The notes under the pieces were generated by a model that saw only the letters and a list, made by a program, of their open reading frames with translations, did not search any database and was not told the origin of the DNA. 64,000 nucleotides of DNA from Ooceraea biroi (taxonomy: Eukaryota > Arthropoda > Insecta > Hymenoptera > Formicidae). Shown here piece by piece: positions 23,140 through 35,954 of this stretch. The stretch spans positions 1,798,001 through 1,862,000 of the forward strand of contig NC_039508.1 of assembly GCF_003672135.1 (NCBI RefSeq), in the 5' to 3' direction. Within the stretch, counting starts at the first letter, position 1. Each line of letters starts with the position of its first letter. The translations under genes were made by a program, and so were the position numbers.

Positions 23140-25700
23140 AGACGGGCGTACTTGACGTATATACAGGGTGTCGCACACGTAAAGGCCCTTGCACGATGGG
23201 CAATAGCGATATGTGTTATATTTGATTTATTAATATAATAAATTAATATAAAATAAAATATATACAAGGAAAATGGAGAAGGAAAAAATATAGAATATTT
23301 TCAACATCGTATATATATATATATATATATTCAGAATAAAATAGAATACACTTTCTGCGTAAATGTAAGTGTTACAAAATTCAAGTCTGAACATTCGCGT
23401 TCGCGATCACAAAGAATTTTTCGCGTTGTTGTCGGTATAAACGCAAATATCGTGTTGCTGTACCTTGAGATTCGTGCACCCTTAAACACCGACGCAGCGT
23501 CAGATTGGCCACAGCTTACCTGAAAATTTCATCGAGATCGATAATCGTTGAGAATGTTGAGCCGTTGATCGAGAATTAAAACGTTGGTAAAAATAAAAAC
23601 TAGATAATCAACAAGTCTTAAGTATTACAATATTACATGTTGTTAATCATTAATTGAGCATCGTGTTATACTGCAGCGTTCGACTCTGCTCTGACTTTCT
23701 ATTGTCAATTTTACAAAATATAGTTCGTTTATATTGCATAGGCCTTTTGTTACATATTTCGGAATCTTTCATAAATTCTCAAAGTCCTTTTATAAAAATA
23801 CCATCTCACTCTCTTTCTTTCTCTCTCTCTCTCTCTCTTTTAAAAAAGCTCTGTTTTACATATAAAGAGTAATTTTTTGATAAAATGTATAGTATATAAA
23901 ATTTAAAGATATTTACGTATACGCATAATCTTTTATATATAAATTCAATTGGGATATGTTGGTTCATCGATATCATCAAAGCCGTGCGCCGGTGTTGGAG
24001 GATTAACGATAGTGAAGAGATGATGAGACTAGATATGTTTCGCGAAATATCGATTCCATATGAGATCGTGAATAGCAATTGCAGCTAAGGGACTGCATAA
24101 TAATACTGTCAATTGTTTAATTACTTGTCTACGTATGAAAAAGTAATGACTCTGTTTAAATATTTATAATAATATTACCATAAAGCAATATTACAATAGT
24201 AATAATAATAAATGACTATCTAAAATATAGTCGTAAGAATGTCGCTTTCGAGGAATGTGTTTGTATAAAAATAGTCTTTTCTTTGGATTTGTTAAATTGA
24301 AAAGTTTGCCGAGATGTGAGGTAAGACGATATACATATGACATTGACAAATTGCAGCGCTCGAAAGAGGATTCGAACACTACAGGTATAGAGATGAGAGA
24401 GAAATAAAGTGTACAAAAGGGTGATTGATCGCTACTCTACCTGTCCCTTTTCTGCTCTATCAATTTGTGATATCATACATGAAAAATTATTTTTAGTACC
24501 TTGCCCAGAAACGATAATCCGCGAAGCTGATCCACAAAATTGCAATTTTCCCGTTTATCTTCCCAATCAGTTTAAATGCCAAAAGTAGTCATGAACAAAA
24601 TCAAATGCAAAAAGTACTCAAGAACAAAAGTAGTCAGAAATTGTTATCATTGATGAAATAAATGTATATTGGAAGAAATTAATGGCACGTAATTGTTAAT
24701 TACCGAAAATAATTTTCTATTTCAAATGAATTTTACAGATCAGCTTCTCATTTGATCGATAATGATATTTTGCGATTTATGCGCTATTTCGCAAAAGAGT
24801 GAAACATGTAAATCTACTCTCTAACAAATCGCGTGGTACATATACAATGAGGGAAGAGTGGAATCTCGAAAGCTATTTCAAAATCTTGATTAATTTTCCT
24901 TGAATTAACATTTTTATATGTTACGGAATTTCTGTGACTATTTTTGTCAAAATTTCATAAAATATTTCTTCACAGATACCTATCAAGTATTAATTTGGTA
25001 AACCATCTTTTTCAATTACGCGTTTAATTACGAGATTTGACATTTATATCCAATATATTTTCTACGATAAAAAATTATGTAAATTTTGAATTTAAAAAAA
25101 GGAAAAACAGAGAGAAAGTCTAAAATAAATTTAAATTATATTTCGAGACGACATATTTTTTCGGAATTCATATTCACGCATAGGGAACAACGCATAGGAG
25201 CAACGCAATAATAAAAAAATTAATGTTATCATTAACGATTTTATTATAGCTGTAGTAATTACTTTGGTACTAATAATGAGGTATCGTTACACAGATATTG
25301 ACGATATCTGAGATATTAATAATACTTGAAAGTTGAAATTAATAATTGTAAACTACAATAAATTCAATATTTATAAAATAAATATCACTTCATCTTAGTT
25401 AACAATTAACATTTCTGTATAAAAAATAAGTTTGCCTGGAACATGATCATAGAATTCCAGCTCCCAAAATTTCATTATTCCCTCTTTCACTAGTCTCACA
25501 TTAATACTTTGTAATCTTCAAATCAACTTTATGAGCGACACAGTACAAGTATCATTTTATGTATTATGTAAATATCGAGTGTTCTTAACACTAAAAGGGA
25601 CATAAACCAAACTGAGGGAGAACGTTGTCCTTCCATCTTTAGCATCACCCTGATTCTTTGCTGGTTATCGCTCACACCCACTTGCATCACACGAATCTCT
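23140..25700. other. Intergenic between PAPS synthase and inositol-3-phosphate synthase
   Basis: No supported gene. It contains an (AT)n tract at about 23310-23330, a CT-rich tract at about 23808-23839, a lone TACAGGGTG end-like sequence at 23161, and the probable 3'UTR of the inositol synthase gene at the right side. Confidence 0.5.
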
Positions 25701-28700
25701 TTAAATCTTGAAGGTAATCTTGTGCTCAAGCAACATGTTATTCTCCGGTGGCAGAGACAGGCAAGCTCGCAGGATGTTCTCGATGGCGGCTCGTTGCCGG
25801 AAGAGGGCGTTCACCACAGGGGTCCCTGCTGGCACTAGAGGAGCCTTGCAAAGATACGACAGAATAGAGAGCACGCTGTGGAAGCCGGAAAACTCTTGGT
25901 TGCCGTCGGAGTCCGCTCTCTTGAAGGTGATACGAGAACAAAGTTCAGCCAAGATGACGAGGTCGAGAACGATGGGCGTTGCTAGGAGAGAATCCTCGCA
26001 CGTATTGTGGATCGCGATAGTGTTGTGACCGCCTAGCATGATCTCGGAAGTATACTCGTCCATAGCTCTCTTGCTGTCGCCTGAAAGAGTAATTAAATCA
26101 CTAGGTTGCTTTTTTGTATATTTCAAACAGATTATTCTCAAAAGATATCTTTCGATCGATCGACCAAAGAATGGAGGCGTACCGATGTAGGGAACGTATT
26201 TGATAACGACACAGTGGTCCGGCTTTTCTCCGGGTTTGTAGAGAATCCTGTTGGACTCTACCATGTCGTCTACGACGTTACTCTTCGAGATCTACGCATT
26301 TTCATGACAGAGAGCAAGGTTACATTCATCAGTCATTATTAGCACTGTTATTGATCAGACGCGATAGAGAAGTTTACGTACTTCTTTCGAGCGGAACTGT
26401 TGCGGCGCAGACAAGTTGTAACCATCGTTGTTCCCTAGATGATTGTAACTGACAATCGAAACCGGCTTAATCCCGGCCGACACAAGAAAGTCCACGAGAA
26501 CCGACTTGAGTTTCGTCTGGCCAGACTTGAAGTCATCGCCGCCGACGAACGTCTTTTGCCTCTCGGCTAGTTCAAGGGCACCTGGCACGAAAGTGTTTTG
26601 TGCCGATCCGTTGATATAAGTACACTGAAAGTAAAACAGTTAAATTTAAGTAAAGCTTTTTTTATAAAATTAAGTAAAAAAGTTGAATTTATTTAAAGTT
26701 AAATTTGATTTTAAACTCAAAACAGTTGAATAAATCCGTTTAAAATTATTTCAGACTGTAATCTTACTCCTTCTAGGGCCGCTGCTACAGCAAACATTGT
26801 GCTGGGGCTGATCTCGGGGTGATCCTCCTCGATTGCTTTCAGCAGATTGTCGGCTGTGTCGTTGAGGCCCGTTGCTACTTTCGAGAATCGCTCGGTGTTG
26901 GCGGTCCATAGGACGATTACCTGATCCAGACCCTTTGCAGTCTTGAACTGCACTATATCGTTACGAATGCATTTGAGCTGCTCGGCTTTAGTGCCCGTGA
27001 TAACGTTGTTTGCCCGTTTCCCCTTTGCAAGCAAATTTTGCAACTTATAGAATTTTTTTATTTACATTTAGAAAATAGAAAACTGTTGCGCAATGAAACA
27101 ATGGATTATTTAATTGCATAAGAGGCGAGATTAGTAGTGTTAATGCTATACATACAAGTTTGCATTAACTGTATATACGTTAATTGTATTGTTGTAATTA
27201 GAGGTAAGCCTACGTATTAATATATGGAAAAAAAACATTCGCTTTTTGATATGTGATGAGGGAGAGGGAGAGAAAGAGACAGAGACGGGGAAAGAGAGAA
27301 TCGTATAAAGAATGCTATTATGCAAAGAAAATCTTGTTTGTTAATGTTGCTAATGTTATTCTTAATATTACTATGTAAAAGTAATATAAAATCTGCATAT
27401 ATACGACACATACAGCACGGTATACTGGTATAAATGGAAATAAAAAACAAATGTGAGATATATTCCGATATATCATATATTTTTAGATATGATTAGTAGA
27501 AAATAATTAAAAATTATTTCAATCTTTGGCACAACTGAATTGAAAACTTTGTATATCGCGCGTTAAAAGGCACGAAGCAAAGCACATATCTGTAATTTTT
27601 TTGTTTCTTATCGTAATATTTCTAAAATATTGAAGAAGCATTGAAAATTATATTGATACCTCTTTCTCACGGTTGGGAACGCGTTGTCACCTTCAGTTTT
27701 CTTACGTGGTACCGTATTATGATTTTCCGTCTTGAAAACTAACAATATAATTTATCGTCTTAAATTATAGACTAATAAAATCTAATTATAGCAATAATGT
27801 TATAAAATCTAATAGTAATCTATAAACTTTGTATGTAATACGTATTATTACCGTCGGTAATATCATAGTTCTTATATCTAACTTTTCATTTATCTTCTCC
27901 CAAAGATGTAACAATATTAATACATAATTTCTTAAATTATACAAAATCAATTATCAGATCTAGAGAATCTGTAGTACAATAACATTGTCATTTCAATTCT
28001 TTTATATGCAATGATTTTGCCTATCGTCGCGCGACAATGAGCCTTGAGCGGACAAGTCGCTGCCTTTCAGCGTGCATGTAAAAGATATGAAATGCATTAA
28101 GAGAAAGAATGGGAGAAAGAGAAAGAAAGAGCAAAGATATATTATATAAAGTATATAATATGAAAAGTCGTCCCACGAGACAGATTGAAAATTTCAGTCC
28201 GTGTCAAAGAGTCGTAGACCAACTATTGCTATTATTAATTGAAGCATGGTCGAAAGTACGTCAATAAATCAATATCAATAATTTGCTCAATTATACAGAA
28301 TTGGCCTAATTATATTAAAATTATACCGAGAAAAACTGAAAGTTTGCTCCTCGTTAAAATTCGTCAACTATTTTGAGACCTAGTTCATTACGAACTGTTA
28401 TTAACGTGTCGTTAACGATCACGATTTTTGCACGCCAGTTGCACAGGAAAGTAAAGTCTATGAAAATCGTAAGTTATCAAAATGGTCATTACCTGATTCG
28501 ACGCGATGAAATCGGGGTAATATACGCTCTTCCGTGGTCGCATCTGCTCCATGTGGGGCCGCAACTGTGCTTGCAGGTTTACATCGAGCACTTTGGCGCG
28601 CGCCATCGCTTCCGCGAGATTCACGTCGGAGATGTCCCAGCCGTCGATCGCGATATTATCAGGGTCCACCATGGGCAGCATATCGGAGAAAGGAACGTAA

Positions 28701-29778
28701 ACGTCTCCCCCTTTGCTCCTTCTGCCTAATCTCACGGTGGATGCTTGCGTTATCGAGCCATACCTGAGCGAAAGAATATACAATGTTATCGTAAGGGTAT
28801 GGAATGTTATCGCAAGGATGTAGAATATTATCGCAAGGATATAGAATATTATCGTAACTTAAAATTACATTCGTAAAATTATCCCCTTCGATTATATCAA
28901 GGCGAGATATTCGACGAGATATTCCGATAGAATGGCCAAGTAAATCGCTGAAAGACTTACCAGTTTGCAATCTTTAAACCTTCCTTTGTCTCCCACGATA
29001 GTTTAAGCTTGTTTGCCAATAAAGCCGCTGTCATGGTGCTGCCATTGTTTCCACCCCAACCGACCAGCAGCACGCCCAACTTGGGGACCTTTATCATGGT
29101 CCTGATCAACAATCTTGTCAAAGTGGGCGTCACCTGCGCAAGAATAGCATGCTAAAAATTAACATTTTAATTCTCCCTGCCCTGTGGTAGCGTGTAACAC
29201 CTACAAGGGAAGGTTTTCGAAGTAGCATCGAAAACGTGAAACGAATTCTTGACATGGATTTTTGCGTGGATCGATCTTGCGCGCGCAACGTGAAACAAAA
29301 ATATTTCGATAACTGATAAACAATGTTTGACGCGTACGACACGATCTCTTCATCTCTCGCTGTTCACACGTAACATTATACGTGAATTGAGTGTTCTCCG
29401 TTTACATAAGTCATATAAAACGTTTAAACGTTTTCACAGTTACAGACATTATAAGCACAAGATTCATTATTTTTTTCCGAGCTTTTAGGTAAATAAAATG
29501 TAAGACGCGATCGTTGTCAACATCTCGCTACTCTGGAGGCGAGAATTTCGCGAATTTCGTGAAACCCAAATACACTCTGGCCGGCCGGCCGGCTCGAATT
29601 CAGCGGCACACTTCAGCCACTGGATAGACGGATCGATTCTCACCGTGTAAGTGACCTTCTCGTTCTCATGGTCGCCCTCATCGGCCACGCTGGTCGTCTG
29701 GTACTCGTACTCCGCTTCGATCGACTCCTCCGTGTACCGCACCCTCGGCGAGTCCACGCGCACCTTCAGGCTCGCCAT
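25701..29778 (-). CDS. Inos: Inositol-3-phosphate synthase (myo-inositol-1-phosphate synthase)
   Basis: Seven exons join in frame to about 521 residues: 29644-29778, 28961-29133, 28493-28763, 26768-27022, 26382-26624, 26183-26291 and 25701-26080. The NAD-binding motif LVGWGGNNGST is followed by WYGSITQASTVRLG, LWTANTERF, DDFKSGQTKLKSVLVDFL and SYNHLGNNDGYNLSAPQQFRS. These are diagnostic of MIPS, including the conserved lysines of the active site. The enzyme converts glucose 6-phosphate to inositol 3-phosphate with internally recycled NAD, the first step of inositol synthesis, in the cytosol. The length is normal for an animal MIPS. Intron 3 is long (about 1.47 kb) and intron 2 carries a 21-bp tandem repeat. 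The N-terminus MASLKVRVDSPRVRYTEESI is typical, so the start is secure. Confidence 0.95.
28783..28855. repeat. 21-bp tandem repeat, about 3.5 copies, in an Inos intron
   Basis: Units begin at 28783, 28804, 28825 and 28846 with the core ATGTTATCGCAAGGATGTAG and a few substitutions. The array lies in intron 2 of the inositol synthase gene. The period is a multiple of three, so it stays open in translation, but the intron phases show that it is not coding. Confidence 0.85.
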
Positions 29779-31322
29779 TCTCCCCGAGATACAGTTGAAA
29801 ATATCGCGCGCAAGCTGAAACTCGCCGGGCTTGAGGGAGTACGACCTTGAGCGCGAGCGACTCGAAAAATCCGAGAGATTCTCGAGCGGCCGGTCGTAGC
29901 AGGGTAGTCGCCGGTTCTGGTAAATAAATGTTCGCTCAGTTGGTGTTCATTCGCCTATCGCCGGCATCGCTCTTATCGAAATTATCGATGCTTAGATCTT
30001 CTCGAAACATCGCAAGTCATCTTCTATACGTACGTATTCGGCACGACGGAGAGTGGACTTTGGGATCTTTCGAGAAAGTTGAAGCCGTGCGTCTACCCTG
30101 CGATGGGGCGTGTTGGAGACTCGGAACTCACCGCGAATATTCTACTGCTCAAATAATAATCGCGAACGCACCAAGACAGGCACCAAGGGGAAACCAACGT
30201 AGCAAGCGAATGTAAAAGTAAAGATCGAAAAATAGATCAAAATCAGCCCTTCTTTCTTTCGCCGACCGTCGAAACGCAAATGCGGCTGGACGCGGCGCGG
30301 TTCAATTGAATCTGTCAAGTTGAGTTGGTGTCGGTGCATTAGAGGTCGAAAAAGGGCTGTGACCGTAGGGGCCTCTCGCGGGGGGATCGCGAACTAACGG
30401 ATTCTCCTTTTCGCTCCCTCTTGCGTGCGACACGCGTATTCGCGATATGTATCAATTCTCCTGATTTTTTCCTAATTAAACTAAGACGACGCACGTCGAG
30501 TTGAGAGCAGTTGAGAGTTTTAAAAGTGATTTTACGTAAGAAATTATCGGAAACTCTGCGTTCAACTCTTCTCTCTACCACGTGCAATTTGCGATCTAAA
30601 ACTCATTTCCTTCGCACGCAATAAACGCTGCAGTTTCCGGGGATGCGTCGAATCTCGAATATTCTTCTCGCGTGGAAAGAACGCATGGGAATGTACGGAA
30701 TGAATTTTAATGTTTGCGTTTTTCATGTCCCGTGCGTGGTATCGCGTATCACGTTCGTATCGCATTCGCTACGCATCGTAGGTCCCGACACTACGGGCGC
30801 GCGAATGGGTCGTTGCAGATGACGTGGGTAGCATGGACTGCGCTCAGAAAAATACGACCGGCCGAAAGAAAGAGACAGCGACTGACGGCCAAGCTCCGTC
30901 TCTAATCAGCAACGCAATAGAGAATTGGAAAAAGAGAGCGATTGACCGCCACTTCGTTCCCTCTGTCTAATTCCAGATACTTTTCGAGGACTTCCGTGTA
31001 CGGATCGCGCAGTCCATGTGTCGATGTTCCCAGGCATCTAAAAGCCTTGGAAAAAGCTGGATAAGTGTTCTATGCGATTCAGCAAGAGCGACAAAAGTAC
31101 GTCGTTAGGAATATATAAACTTCATTTCGTGATCGTTTAACTTTGATCGCTAGCTGTTAGCGTCCGACCCTCTCTCTCACTCGAGCAAAGATTATTTGCG
31201 TTGCAAATAAACAAATGTGTATACGTACGTACATGAAAATTACCTCATCTTTTCTACTGGTTATATAAGCAAATAAAGTGGTCGAAGGCGAAAGAAGGCA
31301 TTAATTATAGTTGCCAAGCAGC

Positions 31323-31324
<2 letters not shown>

Positions 31325-31353
<29 letters not shown>
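31325..31353. repeat. (GA)n microsatellite
   Basis: Perfect GA dinucleotide run followed by AAAGAAAG units, in the gene-poor region. Confidence 0.85.
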
Positions 31354-31358
<5 letters not shown>

Positions 31359-34300
31359 AAGAAAGAGAAGAGGTTCTAGACTCGATGATAAATTGATAAG
31401 TACAGGTAGCGACAAGTTGAATCAGTATCAGAATTATGCGCGTTGTAAATTGAGATTGCAAGACCAACACTTGAAAATTCTATAGCGTAATTTGTATTTA
31501 TATTTTTTTCTATTTTTTTTGGTTTATGTTTAAATGTTATATTCTTAATATTCGCTAATGAAGCAAAGAATATATGATAAGTTTAGGTAAAAAGATTATA
31601 TATTCCATTAGATACTTTAGCCACTCTTATCGTGACTTGTGTTTAGTTGTTTATTTATTGTATAAAACTTTATTATTAATTATTTGAGAAATTCTCGGAA
31701 AAACAAACCGAAGCTGTATACAGGAGGAATTTCTCGAATATTTAGGTATATATTATTATGTTATATTCTCGAAACTTGAATATTTTGCATTTTCAATTAC
31801 TTTCAATGAATACATTCTGTATATACACGCGTATATTCGATGTTTCGTAATAGCGCTCCGTGAAGGAAGATTGCTTGTGTACGAACGAGACCAAGAACAG
31901 GTTCAATTAAATTAGAGACATTGAAGGAGCGAGTCGATTAAGTGCTGCAAAGCGCATGATAATTTTTATGACGTAAATGTTTGCGCTCCTTTACGTAAAA
32001 TAGACTTTTATTTATGAAACGTTATTTTGAGATGAATAGTAGTAGAAAAAAAGATATTAAAGATAAATTAATTAAAAACCGCGAAGTAGGAGAAGAGTAG
32101 GAAAAAGTGGTAGAAATATTAATTATATAAAGATCGCATATTGAATAAATAAATATATTTATATTGGTACACTTTTGCACTTACAGTACACAGTCGTTAA
32201 AATTTATACATAAAGTAAGTCGATATGCTTGTACATGGGCGTCTGTGTGATAAACTTTCTTTTTATGACAAATCATTTTGTGTTATAAACTTCAAGGAGA
32301 GAAAGCTGAAAGAGAGAGAAAGATGCATTAATGTCAGATTTAAGTTTGAAATTTTTCCACGAGACAATAGATATAAAATAGATAAGAATCATTATTAATC
32401 ACGTCAAAATAAACACAATAAATGATGAATTTTGTTTTGCTCTCTCTTTCTCTTTCTCTCTCGTAAAAGAAATATTTGTAAAATTGACTCACATGCGAGG
32501 ATTAAAACACATTCATTCAAAAAAACATATTTAAAATAAAATTTTGTGCCGTTATATATATATATTGAAATTTGTATAGTATATTTCATTACATTTTTAT
32601 GATTTATTTATTGAATCTTATATTTCTGTAGTAAATTATATACTATAAAAATTTCAGTATTAGAATCGTACATTACTTTTGTCGTGAATTTTAGTACAAG
32701 AGTCCTTATCACAATTTTAATAGAAAGAAATTAAATACTACACATACGTACACGCACACGAGCACACATATACGCAGTGTGTATTTTTATAATTTCAAAA
32801 TGTTTAATTTTTGATATTTCTGTTTAATATTTATTTAATCCGCTTCTATTGTAGAAAATATCTGTGATAATCACGTGTCATTTAAATCACACATTTTTCA
32901 TTATGTAATACAATTAAAACTTAGCGAAAAAAATTTATGGCAAAAATTTATAATTTCATTGATAGAAACTCCAATTTATGTGCATGGATGTGTAGAATCA
33001 CTGACGATTAAGTTGTTGTCAACACTTTTATAAGGATACGAGAAATAGCAAGAAAATTCGCTATTATTTTTATGAATCGCTTGATAATAGCTGATAATGT
33101 TTAATATAAATTTCTGCCACAAATGTTTTCGTTACAATATTGCAATTCGCCATGGTCGTACGCGATACGCATGACTATGTTTTACTAAATTATACGATTA
33201 TGCGATTATAGTACAATACAGTTATTGTGCAATTCAATTAATATCAATATATAGTAATAGGAAAATAAAAGAATTCACGGATTCACCATGGGGAATAGAC
33301 GTGTACTTCTGATGTACTGGTAAGTGGCAAGTGTAATCGAGTGGCTGCACAATATATCACCATATACCTCGATATGTGATATAACTACATTATATCGCGC
33401 TATTATAAATGTTCAAACAAAGAACAAGTTAATATATGAAATAGGATTCGTACCATTATCGACACGTATGTATTTCAACTGTACACACAGTAATAGCTGG
33501 CAACATGTTTAACATGCAATATTATAGCAAATCCGAAGCACACTTTGCACAAACACAGCATCGCGCGTTGCGCTTGTCACTTCCCGGTTTCTTTTTTATT
33601 ATTTTCTGTTTTTTCCCCTTTATACATGGATTTGAGAATTTCGATAGAAATTCAGTTTTCTGTGTTACAACCACGCGAAAATGACTTGGAAAGAAACATT
33701 AACGACTGCAAGAGCCACTTTACTTTCACGCAAAGATCTGAGCGTTAGCAAAAGTATAACGGCTTATTATTTAAATTGACACGGAACATTAGTTTCATTT
33801 AATAAACATAAACTCTAAAATTTCCGAATTATAAATCTTTATATTTTATTAATCAATAATATTGCAATTGATAAAAAAAGGAACGTTCTCTCCGATTTTT
33901 GATAAATTAATAGGTCATTATTAGTAATTTTTGCATTTTACTGTATAATCAGTGAAGGTAATAAAACAATTTATCACGAAAATATATTAGATTTCAGATT
34001 TAATTAATCAATAATAAAATAATTAACGAATCAACTAATGATTAATTTAGTAACAAGAATAAAACACGAAGGATCATTTCCGCCGGTTGTCGATTACTTT
34101 ATGAACTTGAAATAGCTTTATACATAACTATTCATTTTTGCTCTTTACTCTTTCGTTGACAATCAACGTTTCGTATACATCGAGAAGAACCGACGAAAAA
34201 AAGAAAAAGAAAGAAAGAAAGGCGGTACGTATTTTCGGGCATATATAACGGGTGGTCCCTGTTGAAGAACCGCATTGTATTATTATGTTATTATCGACAT

Positions 34301-35946
34301 TATGTTTTATCGTATATACAGCGTATTGTTTTCTTTTTTAAGAAATTGTCACATTGCAGAGGCTTGTTACACAGGTTAAAGAAGGAAAGAGTCTATATGA
34401 ATATAGGCCCGATAATGTCTCGTTTAGTTGCTAGAAAGCAAACTAAAGCAAATAAATGCGGTTGTGATGGCACATTGTTGCATAGCAGAACGATAACTGT
34501 TGCCTGCGCTAGAACATAACAGAATTATTACACTGTTACGTAATGTGCCAGCACAACTGTCAGCACATTTTCATCATCGTTTAAAAACATCAGCGTCAAT
34601 GATCTTGAAACAATCTTGAAAATGATTTCGCGGATAATTTTTTGTCTAGCATCGTATTTTTGAAATTGTTGCGATCTTTCCCTGAGAGACATTTTGTCAT
34701 ATCTTCAAAAATAATGAAGATATTCAAGATGTTCGTGATAAGTGGGATATCTTATGCATATTATCTTACAATATAATACAATGACATAATGTCTTATGAT
34801 ATAAACCTTTCCCTACCAAAGAAATATATAAATTTTCTATGAAGAATGTAATTTTTTATAACATAGATATTTCTATACCCAAAAAATTTGCTCCAATATA
34901 AAATTATTTTGCTAAACAGGATACTTTCAATAATTTGCAATCTTCCATTGATCTTTCTTATTTAATAATTTCTCCCTCTGCGAAAAGTAAAATTTTTTCC
35001 TTACAAGATTATTCCTTAAATAAAAAGATTATTCTTTTAAATGAATAATGTTTTTCAACATTTTCTCTAATAAAGACAATTATTTCTTTTACGCACTCTC
35101 TCTCCCTCTCTCCCCTCTTCTCTACTCCTCGCGCGTATGATATTATACATATTTCAACTCTCTTTATTAAAAAAAATTGTGAAAATGTATATTTAAATGA
35201 CTAATTTTACTTGCTGTTAGAGCAAGATACTTTTTAATAATTCTTTCCTTTATTTTATATAATCCCACCCGTTATATAATTATTATATATCGCGCATACG
35301 AAATCAGCAATAGAAAGAATATATATGAAACAATCTATAATAAAGTTCCCAATAAAAATCTTATTTCCATTATTATTGCATGTAATAACGTAAATGTAAC
35401 AAACAAAAACAAATGAAAATTGCACCAATTCCTTTTATCTAAACTAGTTACGTCTTAAAGATTCTGCGCCGATTAATCGATATTTTTTTATAATTTTGCA
35501 TTATTATTATTATTATACAAAACAATCCACCTTTCAATGATTCCATTCTTAATAAAAATCAACAACAATAATCACGTGTCAAGTAATAAAAATTTAGTTA
35601 ATAATAAAATAGTATTGACCGAATTGCAAAGTTGCTGTATAATAATAATAATAGATTTTTGAATGTTTTTCGCGCGCGATATTAATATTACGTAAAATTA
35701 TTGCGTATTTACGTATTCATTACGTATTCATTACATGCCAAAGATAGGCATTAAATTTAAAAGAAGTTTGACGCATTAGTTTTTTAGTTTTCACGGGAAA
35801 TATAAAAATGTTCGTCATCTTCCTACCTATTAGCTTTAATTATTTTCAGTATTTAAAACAAAAATAGAATTGCAACGATGCACGAACATATGTGCACAAC
35901 AAGAGAGAAAAGAAAGACGAGGGTCTTTCGAGGGAATCTTTTCTAC

Positions 35947-35954
35947 TATATAAA
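35947..35954 (+). promoter_or_regulatory. TATA-like box of an unassigned transcription unit
   Basis: TATATAAA is followed by a purine-rich stretch and, about 110 bases on, by ATG 36058, which opens a 71-codon frame. No homology is recognised for that frame. The arrangement resembles a TATA-type insect promoter with a short 5'UTR but could be chance in AT-rich DNA. Confidence 0.25.

Noticed and set aside
25708..26342. Plus-strand frames over inositol synthase exons
   Set aside because: Antisense shadows of well-supported minus-strand exons.
28783..28855. Possible CRISPR-like or coding repeat (repeated DNI-P motif on the minus strand)
   Set aside because: Units are directly adjacent with no spacers and lie inside an intron with firm splice phases, so it is a plain minisatellite.
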